A stretch of 64,000 nt of DNA from CAVSIS01 sp963814875. Lineage in GTDB: Bacteria > Acidobacteriota > Thermoanaerobaculia > Thermoanaerobaculales > Sulfomarinibacteraceae. The stretch is from assembly GCA_963814875.1 (NCBI GenBank), contig CAWFFJ010000041.1, positions 111,334-175,333 on the forward strand, written 5' to 3'. The first letter of the stretch is position 1, and the number at the start of each line of letters is the position of its first letter. Below, one piece after another: positions 13,233 to 21,703 of the stretch. Position numbers and translations under genes: made by a program. The notes under the pieces are model-generated. The model searched no databases. It was given only the letters and a program-made list of their open reading frames with translations, and was not told where the DNA came from.

Positions 13233-13406
13233 CCGCTCTTCTCGGCCGGCGGCGAAGCGAGACGCTCAAGGCGCCGTGAGATGCGGTGATGCCGAAGTTC
13301 GAGGGAATGAGGCGTAGCCCAGCTACGCCGCAGTGAGCGAGTACAAGAAAACGCCGCAGATCGCGGCGTCCCGATCGTCGCAGCCGTTGCCGGCCGGGAT
13401 TTCTGG
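13233..13406. repeat. Diverged copy of the 176-bp inverted-repeat element
   Basis: About 174 bp. It aligns along its length with the element at 56401-56576: GGCGAAGCGAG, GTGAGATGCGGTGAT, the hairpin GCGTAGCCCAGCTACGC and AGTGAGCGAGTACAAGAAA followed by CGCCGCAGAT. Its outer ends have drifted from the consensus terminal repeat. It lies 4 bp from the 3' end of tRNA-Phe on the minus strand. Confidence 0.6.
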
Positions 13407-13410
13407 ATCA

Positions 13411-13486
<76 letters not shown>

Positions 13487-13508
13487 AGCCCAGGACGAGG
13501 TTTATAGC

Positions 13509-13892
13509 TCAGTGGTCAGCGGGTGTCAACGAGGCCGCGCGACAGACATCGCTCCGCGGCCGCAGGACGAGGTCATCCGGCACCTCCAGCTCGAGCAGCA
13601 GCATGCCCTGGCCGTGGGTCTTGCCCTGAGCGTCGGTTTTCAGGCTCGCGGTCCCCCCACCGCCCAGGGAGTCCCTGAGGATGAAGTTGAGTGCATTCAG
13701 GTTGGGAACCTCGTGGCGCTCCACCCCCCGGAGCTCGAGCCCGGCGAAGTGGGCCGCCACCCGTTCGATGGTGAGCACCTCGCGGAGCAGCTCGTACGCC
13801 GTCGGCGAGTCCGCAATGACGCCAACGTTGGAGTCGTCCCCCTTGTCACCGGAGCGAGTGTGCGCGATCTGGCCGAGCAACACCTTCTTCAT
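13509..13892 (-). CDS. AtuA C-terminal-domain-like protein
   Basis: A 127-residue protein whose HTRSGDKGDDSNVGVIA motif is the hallmark of the C-terminal (ferredoxin-fold) domain of AtuA-type proteins from acyclic terpene utilisation. A glycine-rich GGGGTASLKTDAQGKTHGQG segment is also characteristic. It is stand-alone here; in many relatives it is fused to or paired with a larger AtuA domain, which is absent from the window. The biochemical role is not established. The ATG at 13892 is preferred; the upstream frame runs through palindromic repeats. It could be co-transcribed with the operon above, although a large hairpin lies between them. Confidence 0.7.
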   Translation of the reverse strand: MKKVLLGQIAHTRSGDKGDDSNVGVIADSPTAYELLREVLTIERVAAHFAGLELRGVERHEVPNLNALNFILRDSLGGGGTASLKTDAQGKTHGQGMLLLELEVPDDLVLRPRSDVCRAASLTPADH

Positions 13893-13911
13893 CGGACCAG
13901 TGTAGCCTGCT

Positions 13912-13930
13912 CGATGCGCGCAGCGCATCG
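13912..13930. repeat. REP-like palindrome, core ATGCGC-GCA-GCGCAT
   Basis: Perfect 8-bp stem CGATGCGC/GCGCATCG with a GCA loop. The same 15-base core recurs at 56303-56317 and 63664-63678, always between genes or at a gene end. Confidence 0.7.
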
Positions 13931-13931
13931 T

Positions 13932-13978
13932 CCCTTCTGAGCGTGTGTCGGGCCCGGCCCGACGGACGCTCAGAAGGG
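13932..13978 (-). terminator. Long hairpin at the end of the redox operon
   Basis: A 13-bp perfect outer stem (13932-13944 with 13966-13978) and an 8-bp inner stem (GTCGGGCC/GGCCCGAC) are separated by 2-base bulges. It includes the stop codon of the rubrerythrin-like gene (TGA at 13972-13970). No T-run follows; it may act as a terminator or 3' stabiliser. Confidence 0.65.
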
Positions 13979-14482
13979 AGAGAAGCGTCCCTCGGCCCAA
14001 AAGTCCTCGCGAACGCCGTTGTAGAGCACATGCAGCGCGTCGAGGTGCTGGCGCTCCCAGTCCGCGAGGAACTCGTAGAACTCGCGCACCTCGTTCTCGC
14101 TGGCGTTGCTCGCGGCAGCACCGAAGTAGCGGATGGCGTTGGTCTCGAGCGTCATGCCCACTGACAGCACGCCGAGCTCGAAGTCGGCTCCCTGAGCCTG
14201 CTGCTTGAAGCGCTCGGTGAAGATGGTCTCCGTGAAGGCCTTCAGGTCAGGCGCCCGGTGCTGGATCGCGAACGCCTCGACGCCCTTCTCCTCGTAGGAG
14301 CCCATCACCTGCCGGAGGTACCCCTTATGCTGGACCTCGTCACGCGCGAGCTTGTCGAACAGCTCCTGCACCGCCGCCTTCTTCGACTGCTCGGCAGCCA
14401 TCGAGTAGAAGGTGTAGCCATCGACCTCGATCTGGTATGCGTGGCGCAGGACCTCTCGGATCTGGTCGTGGACTTCTGTCAT
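13970..14482 (-). CDS. Rubrerythrin-like ferritin-fold protein
   Basis: A 170-residue four-helix protein. Di-iron type signatures are visible: EVDGYTFYSMAAEQ in helix 1, ARDEVQHKGYL in helix 2, a third Glu in MTLETNAIRYF and FLADWERQHLDAL in helix 4. The C-terminal rubredoxin domain of classical rubrerythrin is absent. The likely role is peroxide or oxygen protection of the iron-sulfur enzymes encoded upstream. The start ATG at 14482 overlaps the stop codon of the ferredoxin gene by 4 bp. Confidence 0.8.
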   Translation of the reverse strand: MTEVHDQIREVLRHAYQIEVDGYTFYSMAAEQSKKAAVQELFDKLARDEVQHKGYLRQVMGSYEEKGVEAFAIQHRAPDLKAFTETIFTERFKQQAQGADFELGVLSVGMTLETNAIRYFGAAASNASENEVREFYEFLADWERQHLDALHVLYNGVREDFWAEGRFSPF

Positions 14483-14934
14483 GATGCCTCCCCTCGATCC
14501 AGCGGCTGGGGCCGCTCGGCGGCGCACCCGGCGGGGACGTAGCTCAGCGCGCCGGTGGGACAGAACGGTACGCACCGGGGCTCGCCCCCGCACAGGTCGC
14601 ACTTCTGGACGCAGTGGTAGGTCGCGTCCCACAGCATGTTGCCGAACGGACACGCCGCAACGCACATCCGGCACTGGATGCAGCGCGATCGGAGCATGTC
14701 GATCGCCCCGGTGTCCTCGTTTCGGACCAGGGCCTCGGTCGGGCACACCGCGACGCACGCGGCCTCGTGGCACTGGAAGCACACGACAGGGGTCCCGAGC
14801 TCGGGACCGCGGCGGTGGATGTTGATCCGGCTGCGCGCGGGACGCCCCTCGCTGCCGTGGGCGAACGCGCAGGCGAGCTCGCACTTGCCGCACGCGATGC
14901 AGCGCTCGACCGAGACCTTGTAGATCCTCTCCAT
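14479..14934 (-). CDS. Four-cluster ferredoxin-like electron carrier (HycB/CooF type)
   Basis: The 151-residue protein carries four cysteine clusters: CIACGKCELAC, CFQCHEAACVAVCP, CIQCRMCVAACP and a CDLCGG...CVPFCP set. That is the pattern of HycB, CooF and FdhB-type 4x[4Fe-4S] subunits. It probably carries electrons between the Kor enzyme and the NuoEF-like module in the same operon, or to another acceptor. There is no twin-arginine signal, so it should be cytoplasmic. It lies 10 bp after the HoxU-like gene, with a GGAGGCGGCG ribosome-binding site. Confidence 0.85.
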   Translation of the reverse strand: MERIYKVSVERCIACGKCELACAFAHGSEGRPARSRINIHRRGPELGTPVVCFQCHEAACVAVCPTEALVRNEDTGAIDMLRSRCIQCRMCVAACPFGNMLWDATYHCVQKCDLCGGEPRCVPFCPTGALSYVPAGCAAERPQPLDRGEAS

Positions 14935-14944
14935 CGCCGCCTCC

Positions 14945-15712
14945 TCACTTCACCTGGCCGAGACGGGCGAAGGTCTCGGCCATGACGCGGCGCTTGCTGC
15001 TGTCAGAAGACTCGAAGTAGCCCTTCGGCACGCCCGAGCGGGCCGCGAAGTGCTCGGCCTGAGCCGTGGTGATCACGGCCTCGCCCGTCTCCGGGTCGCG
15101 CAGCATCTCGAAGGTCCTGCCCCAGATCGTCCGAGCTGAGTTTGAGGTCGTGAATGGGATGCAGTCGGTGGGGCAGATCTCGGCACAAGCAAGGCAGCCG
15201 ATGCAGTCCGGCGGCGCCTCGTGGAACGGTGGCGCGATCTCGCGCCCCGCACCGCGGTCGACCGAGGCGATCGCGGAGACGCCGATGTGATCGCAGACCC
15301 TGGTGCACAGACCGCACAGGATGCAGTCGGTCGGCTCCGGGTTGGGCGTATACGAGGTCCGCTCGATGCCGTGCTCCCGGGCCAGGCGCTGGATGAGCGG
15401 CGTCTCCGGGCAGCGCGCGAGCAACAGGTCGAGCACCACGGCGCGTGTCTCGAGCACGCGCGCGGTCGCGGTGAAGACCTTGACGCCGTCCTCGGCTGGA
15501 TGGTTGCAGGCGGTGACCATCTTGAACCAGTCCGGGTCCCAGCCCGGCCGCCACAGGTCGACCACGCACAGTCGGCAGCCGCCCCAGGGTTCGAGCCCGT
15601 CGAAGTGACACAGGGTCGGAACGTGCACACCGGCAGCTCGAGCTGCATCCAGGAGGGTCGCGCCGTCTGGTACGGCGACCCTCGCTCCATCGACTGTCAG
15701 GGAGGGCATCAC
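14945..15712 (-). CDS. NADH dehydrogenase/hydrogenase-type iron-sulfur subunit (HoxU/NuoG N-terminal type)
   Basis: A 255-residue protein with an N-terminal plant-type [2Fe-2S] domain (CHFDGLEPWGGCRLC, then a TACNHP cysteine) and two [4Fe-4S] clusters (CILCGLCTRVCD and CIGCLACAEICP). This matches HoxU and the N-terminal third of NuoG or of [FeFe]-hydrogenase. It stops before any molybdopterin or H-cluster domain, so it is an electron-wiring subunit without an active site. The GTG at 15712 overlaps the nuoF-like stop by 4 bp; an ATG at 15709 is the alternative. Confidence 0.85.
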   Translation of the reverse strand: MMPSLTVDGARVAVPDGATLLDAARAAGVHVPTLCHFDGLEPWGGCRLCVVDLWRPGWDPDWFKMVTACNHPAEDGVKVFTATARVLETRAVVLDLLLARCPETPLIQRLAREHGIERTSYTPNPEPTDCILCGLCTRVCDHIGVSAIASVDRGAGREIAPPFHEAPPDCIGCLACAEICPTDCIPFTTSNSARTIWGRTFEMLRDPETGEAVITTAQAEHFAARSGVPKGYFESSDSSKRRVMAETFARLGQVK

Positions 15713-17595
15713 ACTACCTCCGTCGAGAGCCGGACCTTGGGGAAGGTCCGGATAGCGTCATTCGGGCACACGTCGAAGCACGCTCCGCACGAGATGCAGG
15801 CCTCGTGATGGATGACGTGCAGCTCCTTGGCGACCCCGGTGATGGCATCGACCGGACAGGCCTTGAAGCACGCGTGGCAGCCGTCGCAGTCCTCGGGAAC
15901 GATCTCGTAGGCCGTGAGATCGCGGCAGATCCCAGCCGGGCACGCGTGGTCGCGGATGTGCGCGACATACTCCTCCCGGAAGTAGCGCAAGGTCGACAGC
16001 ACCGGGTTCGGCGCCGACTTGCCGAGCTCGCACAGGCTTCCGAGCTGCATGCCGGCGGCGAGGCGTTCGATCTTTGCGAGGTGGGCGTCGGTGCCGCGGC
16101 CCGCGATGAGGTCGTCGTAGAGGTGCAGCATCTGCGTCAGCCCCTCGCGGCACGGCACGCACTTGCCGCACGACTCCTCGGTGAGGAACGCGAGGAAGTA
16201 CCGCGCGACATCCACCATGCAGGTCCGGTCGTCCATCACGATCATGCCGCCCGAGCCCATCATCGAGCCCGCTTCCGTGAGCCGCTCAAAGTCCACCGGA
16301 AGGTCGAGCAGGCTTTCGGGCACGCAGCCTCCGGACGGACCTCCCGTCTGCACGGCCTTGAACGGGCGATCGTTCAGGATCCCACCGCCGATATCGAAGA
16401 TGATGTGGCGCAGCGTCGTCCCCATCGGGAGCTCGATGAGGCCCGTGTTCTTGACCTTCCCGACCAGGGAGAACGCCTTGGTGCCCTTGGACTTCTCGGT
16501 GCCCATCGAGGCGAACCAGGCGCCACCGTGCTGAATGATCGCACCGATACCGGCCCAGGTCTCGACGTTGTTGAGCACCGTCGGCTGATCGAAGAGGCCT
16601 TTGTCGGTCGAGTGCACGTACTTTGCTCTCGGCTCACCGGTCTTGCCTTCCAGGCTGCGCATCAGGGCCGACGACTCTCCGCACACGAAGGCGCCGCCGC
16701 CGCGCGAGATCCGGACATCGAAATCGAAGCCGGTCCCGAGGATGTTCTCCCCCAGCAGCCCGAGCTTGCGTGCTTCGGCGATGGCGATGGTGAGGTTGAC
16801 CACCGCCAGCGGATACTCGTCGCGGACGTAGAGGTACCCCTCGTGGGCGCCCACGGCATAGGCGCCGATGACGATACCCTCGAGCACGGAGTGGGGATCC
16901 CCCTCCATGATCGAGCGGTCCTTGAACGCGCCGGGATCGCCCTCGTCCCCGTTGCACAGTACGAAGCGCCGCTCGCCCGGCGCCTTCCGACACGAGCGCC
17001 ACTTGCGTGCGGTCCGGAACCCGGCGCCGCCGCGCCCCCGCTGACCGGACGTTTCGACCTCGTCGAGGACCTGCTCCGGGGTCATCTCGAAGAGCGCCTT
17101 GGCGAGCCCGGAGTACGCCCCGAGGGCGATCGCGTCGCGGATGTCGGTGGGGTCGATCCGCCCGATGTTGCGCATCGCGACCCTGGTCTGGTGCTTGTAG
17201 AACGGGATCTCGTCGTACTGCGGGATGCGACCGCCGTCGACGGGGTTCTTGTAGACCAGACGCGGAATGACCTCGCCGCCGATGACCGTCTTCTCGACGA
17301 TCTGGGCGACGTGGGTCGGCTTGACCTTGGTGTAGAGGATTCCCGACGGTTGGAACACGACCAGCGGTCCTCGCTCACAGAAGCCGTGACAACCCGTCGT
17401 CTTGACAAACAGGCCAACCTCCGCCTCGAGGCCGCGCTCTGCGACCTCGTGGGCAAAGGCCTCTGCGACCTGCTTCGAGCCGGACGCCAGGCAGCCAGTC
17501 CCACAACAGACGAGGATCTTCTGGGTTCGACCCTCTTCGCGGCGCTTTGCCTCGGCCTGTACCGCTTCGAACTGAGCCCTCGACTCAATTCGCAT
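15709..17595 (-). CDS. NuoF/HndC-like NAD(P)H- and FMN-binding iron-sulfur subunit
   Basis: A 628-residue protein. In order: an N-terminal thioredoxin-like [2Fe-2S] domain (CCGTGCLASG, KTTGCHGFCE), the NADH/FMN domain (GRGGAGFRTARKW, CNGDEGDPGAFKDR), the [4Fe-4S] site ESCGKCVPCREG with GSLCELGKSAPNP, and a C-terminal 2x[4Fe-4S] ferredoxin domain (CDGCHACFKACP, CISCGACFDVCP). This is the architecture of HndC and of bifurcating NuoF-type subunits, longer than Complex I NuoF. It exchanges electrons between NAD(P)H and iron-sulfur partners. The start ATG at 17595 overlaps the nuoE-like gene by 11 bp. Confidence 0.92.
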   Translation of the reverse strand: MRIESRAQFEAVQAEAKRREEGRTQKILVCCGTGCLASGSKQVAEAFAHEVAERGLEAEVGLFVKTTGCHGFCERGPLVVFQPSGILYTKVKPTHVAQIVEKTVIGGEVIPRLVYKNPVDGGRIPQYDEIPFYKHQTRVAMRNIGRIDPTDIRDAIALGAYSGLAKALFEMTPEQVLDEVETSGQRGRGGAGFRTARKWRSCRKAPGERRFVLCNGDEGDPGAFKDRSIMEGDPHSVLEGIVIGAYAVGAHEGYLYVRDEYPLAVVNLTIAIAEARKLGLLGENILGTGFDFDVRISRGGGAFVCGESSALMRSLEGKTGEPRAKYVHSTDKGLFDQPTVLNNVETWAGIGAIIQHGGAWFASMGTEKSKGTKAFSLVGKVKNTGLIELPMGTTLRHIIFDIGGGILNDRPFKAVQTGGPSGGCVPESLLDLPVDFERLTEAGSMMGSGGMIVMDDRTCMVDVARYFLAFLTEESCGKCVPCREGLTQMLHLYDDLIAGRGTDAHLAKIERLAAGMQLGSLCELGKSAPNPVLSTLRYFREEYVAHIRDHACPAGICRDLTAYEIVPEDCDGCHACFKACPVDAITGVAKELHVIHHEACISCGACFDVCPNDAIRTFPKVRLSTEVV

Positions 17596-18073
17596 CCTTC
17601 GCCCCCTCACTGGTCTTGAGGTAGCCGGCCACACGGGCCGGCTTCGCGCTGCCGTGGTAGGTCTCGCCCACGATCATCACCGGCGCCATCGCGCACGCGC
17701 CGACGCAGTTCACGGTCTTGAGGGTGAACGCGCGGTCCTCGGTCGTCTCGCCGGGCCCGATGCCGAGCTCGCGCTCGAGCTCCTCGACGAGCTGACCGGC
17801 GCCGCGGATGTGGCAGGCGGTACCCGTGCACACCTTGATGATGGTGTCGCCCTGGGGAGTGAGCGAGAAGGCCTTGTAGAACGTGGACACCGAGAAGACC
17901 TTCGCGAGCGGCACGTCGAGGGCCTCCGCCACCCGGACCAGAACATCGCACGGCAGGTAGTTGTAGGCCCGGTGAACGTCCTGGAGGACCTGGATCAGCG
18001 ACGGCTCCTCGCGCGGGTAGCGCTCGAGGATCTCCTCGGTCGCGGTAATGTCGATGCACCCAACGTCGGACAT
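17585..18073 (-). CDS. NuoE/HndA-like [2Fe-2S] subunit
   Basis: A 162-residue thioredoxin-like [2Fe-2S] protein: the cluster ligands are in CTGTACHIRG and KTVNCVGACAMAP. NuoE-type subunits partner the NuoF-type flavoprotein. The start ATG at 18073 follows a GGGAGG ribosome-binding site. It lies 16 bp after the gamma subunit of the 2-oxoacid oxidoreductase, so both modules are on one transcript. Confidence 0.92.
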   Translation of the reverse strand: MSDVGCIDITATEEILERYPREEPSLIQVLQDVHRAYNYLPCDVLVRVAEALDVPLAKVFSVSTFYKAFSLTPQGDTIIKVCTGTACHIRGAGQLVEELERELGIGPGETTEDRAFTLKTVNCVGACAMAPVMIVGETYHGSAKPARVAGYLKTSEGAKDAN

Positions 18074-18089
18074 GCGGCTCCCTCCCGCT

Positions 18090-18650
18090 TCAGGCTTCCA
18101 CCGCGACGGCGCGATGTCGGGCCCCGAGCTCGAAGCCGCGGTGCAGCGCCTCGAGGTTGACGTCAATCACCTGCGGCTTGGCGGCGAAGGTCTCGCGGAC
18201 GACCTTCTCGACCTCCTCCAGCGACACCGCTTCGGTCGCGCCGAGGTAGGCGCCCAGCACGACCATGTTGGCGCCGCGCGGGTTGCCGAGCGAGTTGGCA
18301 ATTTCGTTGGCGGGCACCTCGACGACGATGACATCGTCGCGCCGTGCCGGCCGGTTGATGAGCGAGGTATTGATCAGCAGCACCCCGCCGGGCTTCAGGT
18401 CCGCCTCGAACTTGTCCAGCGACGGCAGGTTCATGGCCACCACCGCCCGCGGCGACTGGATGACCGGCGACCCGACCGTGGTATCGGAGATCACCACCGT
18501 ACAGTTGCAGGTTCCGCCCCGCATCTCCGGCCCGTACGACGGCAGCCAGGAGACCTCCTTACCCTCGTGCATCCCTGCGTAGGCCAGCATCTTGCCGATG
18601 AGCAAGATGCCCTGCCCCCCGAATCCGGCCAGGATCACGTCGTTCTGCAT
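18090..18650 (-). CDS. korC: 2-oxoacid:ferredoxin oxidoreductase, gamma subunit
   Basis: A 186-residue gamma-domain protein with the family signature GFGGQGILLIGKMLA at the N-terminus and SYGPEMRGGTCNC. This subunit helps bind coenzyme A and assemble the alpha/beta core. It starts at the ATG at 18650, 10 bp after the beta gene, with a GAGGAGG ribosome-binding site. The four-gene D-A-B-C arrangement is typical of Kor/Vor enzymes; the exact 2-oxoacid cannot be read from sequence. Confidence 0.88.
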   Translation of the reverse strand: MQNDVILAGFGGQGILLIGKMLAYAGMHEGKEVSWLPSYGPEMRGGTCNCTVVISDTTVGSPVIQSPRAVVAMNLPSLDKFEADLKPGGVLLINTSLINRPARRDDVIVVEVPANEIANSLGNPRGANMVVLGAYLGATEAVSLEEVEKVVRETFAAKPQVIDVNLEALHRGFELGARHRAVAVEA

Positions 18651-18660
18651 CGCCGCCTCC

Positions 18661-19426
<766 letters not shown>

Positions 19427-19434
<8 letters not shown>

Positions 19435-20515
19435 GGTGCACCTCCTCGGAGCGCCCGGCGAGGATCTCTTCGACCTTCCCCGTGACCTCCTCCGGCGTCG
19501 CCAACATGCCGCCGAGCCGGCAGTGAAAGTGGATCGGGTGTTTGCCGGCGAGCGCGAGCTGGACGTCCTCGATCATCTGACCCGTGGAGAGCTCGACCAC
19601 GAGCACCGCCTTCGCCTTGGCGGCGGCCCGCCGGATCGTCTCGTAGGGGAACGGAAAGAGCGTGACCGGTCGGACCATCGCAGCCTTGAGCCCGCGCGCG
19701 GCGAGGTCCTCGATCGCGGTCAGGCAGACCCGGGCAACCGTACCGTAGGCGACGATCAGCACGTCGTAGTCGCTCTGGGTTCCGTGCTCCACGACCCGGA
19801 CCTCGTCCCGGCGCATGGTGTCGTACTTCGCCTTCAGCTTGAGGTTGTGACGCTCCAGCACCTCGGGATCGAGGAACAGCGAGTTGATGATGTTGGTCGG
19901 GCGATCCCCGCGGCAGCCGGTGGCGGCCCAGTCCTTGGCGGCGAGCGGCTTGACCGGTTGCCGCCCGTCGCAGAACTCGACCGGCTCCATCATCTGGCCG
20001 ATGAGGCCGTCGCCGAGGACCATGACCGGGTTGCGGTAGTAGTCGGCAAGGTCGAACGCGTCCTGGACCAGGTCGGCCGCCTCCTGGACCGACCACGGCG
20101 CCAGCACGAGCAGCCGAAAGTCGCCGTGCGCCATCCCCTTGGTGGCCTGGAAGTAGTCGCCCTGGGACGGCAGAATGCCGCCGAGCCCTGGGCCGGCGCG
20201 CATGATGTTGACGATCACCACCGGCAGCTCGGCGCCGGCGATGTACGAGATCCCTTCGGCCATCAGCGAGATGCCCGGCGACGACGAGGAGGTCATCACT
20301 CGCTCGCCGGAGCCCGCGGCGCCGTAGAGCATATTGATCGACGCGACCTCGCTCTCGGCCTGCACGAAGCGCCCGCCGACCTGCGGCAGTCGCATCGACA
20401 TGTACTCGGGGATTTCGTTCTGGGGCGTGATCGGGTAGCCGAAGAACAGCCGGCAGCCTGCCTGGACCGCGGCCTCGCCGATCGCTTCGCTCCCCTTCAT
20501 GAGCTTCTTGGCCAT
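19427..20515 (-). CDS. korA: 2-oxoacid:ferredoxin oxidoreductase, alpha subunit
   Basis: A 362-residue alpha subunit. It contains GNxA/GxxEAxGEAA-like MKGSEAIGEAAVQAGC, FFGYPITPQNEIPEYM, QAESEVASINMLYGAA and SSSSPGISLMAEG, all standard pyrimidine-domain segments of VorB/KorA. The start ATG at 20515 lies 14 bp after the delta gene. Naming as Kor rather than Vor is by convention; substrate is uncertain. Confidence 0.9.
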
Positions 20516-20529
20516 CGCTGCCCCCGTCC

Positions 20530-20763
20530 TCAGTAGGCGAAGTAGTGGTACATCGTGCCGTGGGACCGCATCTCGATAGCGACGTCGGGACAGGTGATGC
20601 AACACAGCCTGCACCCGATGCAGCGCATCTGCTCCACCACCTCGGCGTAGAAGTACCCTTTGCTGTTGATCGACGTGCTCATACCGAGGATCTTCTGCGG
20701 ACACGCGTGCACACACAGCTCGCACCCCTTGCACCGGTCGGGGGTGATCACGATCTCGGACAC
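20530..20763 (-). CDS. korD: 2-oxoacid:ferredoxin oxidoreductase, delta (ferredoxin) subunit
   Basis: A 77-residue 2x[4Fe-4S] protein with CKGCELCVHACP and CIGCRLCCITCP. This is the electron-exit subunit of four-subunit 2-oxoacid oxidoreductases. It starts with GTG after an AGGAGC ribosome-binding site and lies 15 bp downstream of the P-loop ATPase. Confidence 0.9.
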   Translation of the reverse strand: MSEIVITPDRCKGCELCVHACPQKILGMSTSINSKGYFYAEVVEQMRCIGCRLCCITCPDVAIEMRSHGTMYHYFAY

Positions 20764-20778
20764 GGCGGTGCTCCTTTC

Positions 20779-21495
20779 CTAACCGACGGCGAACAACGGA
20801 CCGATCCGGCGCTGTTCGGGGGTCTGATCGAACGGGGGTCGAATGATGCGACGCAGGACCATCAGCGGACACGACAGCCCCAGCCTCTGAAGCTGCGGCA
20901 CGAGGTCTGCCGATGCTGCCACTGCGACCACTGGGACACCGACCTGGCGGGCCGTGTCGACCGCCATCCGCCAGCCCTCCTCGACGATGGCAGGGGTGGT
21001 CTCTGCCAGCAGGTGGGTGTTGGACACCACCCCCGTCACCGGCAGACGTCCGACGGCTTCAATGTCGCGGATCATCGTCACCGCGGCGGCGACGTCGGGC
21101 GTCGAGGGACGACGGAAGTTGAGTACCAGCAGGCAGTCGGTCTCCTGCCTTGGCATCACGTCGGAGAGCGAGCCGAGGACCCGAGCCCCGATGTCGTCAC
21201 CGCCGACATCGAGGACCAGCCGACGGCCGGGTTCGCGCAGGCCGCTGCGGATCTGGGGGACGATGATCGGGAGGTCGCCAAAAACGTTCTCGCCGCCCGG
21301 CGCGAGCAGCTCGACGCCACCCGCAGCGAGCAGGTCGCGTGCCGCACGGGACCGGAAGTAGGGTTTGACCACGTCGAGGTCGGCGAGCGTCACCGAGTCG
21401 CCGCGGGCAGCAATGTCGAGAGCGACGTTGAGCGCGATCTCCGTCTTGCCGCTGCCGAAATGACCGACAAAGACCGTGACCCGTCTCTCGAGCAC
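20779..21495 (-). CDS. P-loop ATPase (CobQ/MinD-like nucleotide-binding family)
   Basis: The 238-residue protein starts with a deviant Walker A, VGHFGSGKTEIALNVA, and has a DADLVKP-like DLDVVKPYF and a DVGGDDIG switch. It belongs to the SIMIBI class of ParA/MinD/CobQ-like ATPases. Similar genes head kor operons in other bacteria as I recall, but the function is unknown to me; assembly of iron-sulfur subunits is a guess. It uses a GTG start at 21495 after GGAGGG and is the first gene of the ten-gene redox operon. Confidence 0.7.
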   Translation of the reverse strand: MLERRVTVFVGHFGSGKTEIALNVALDIAARGDSVTLADLDVVKPYFRSRAARDLLAAGGVELLAPGGENVFGDLPIIVPQIRSGLREPGRRLVLDVGGDDIGARVLGSLSDVMPRQETDCLLVLNFRRPSTPDVAAAVTMIRDIEAVGRLPVTGVVSNTHLLAETTPAIVEEGWRMAVDTARQVGVPVVAVAASADLVPQLQRLGLSCPLMVLRRIIRPPFDQTPEQRRIGPLFAVG

Positions 21496-21571
21496 CTTTG
21501 ACGCCCTCCTGTGCCGGTGATGCGAGGCTCCCGGATGACCAGCCTACCGCGGCCCAGCGCCCTTCAATGTA

Positions 21572-21587
21572 TGTGAATTTCTTCACC
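21572..21587. promoter_or_regulatory. Candidate CRP/FNR-family binding site
   Basis: TGTGA-ATTTCT-TCACC matches the CRP consensus TGTGA-N6-TCACA at 9 of 10 positions. It lies in the AT-rich 208-bp divergent region, 77 bp upstream of the redox operon start and 117 bp upstream of the plus-strand gene. A FNR-like half site, TTGATTTGGTGAA on the minus strand, overlaps it. No regulator is encoded nearby. Confidence 0.45.
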
Positions 21588-21703
21588 AAATCAACAAATC
21601 GTGTATTGAGACACATTTGCAAACAAGGCAAGGGGACGACTCCCGCGTATCATGAGGGGACGATGTCTTCCTCGCCGCGGCCCTGTCCCTCCGGAGAACC
21701 CAG

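Noticed and set aside
15805..17619. Long plus-strand reading frame of about 604 codons opposite the NuoF-like gene
   Set aside because: Antisense shadow caused by high GC; the minus strand has clear NADH/FMN and iron-sulfur motifs.
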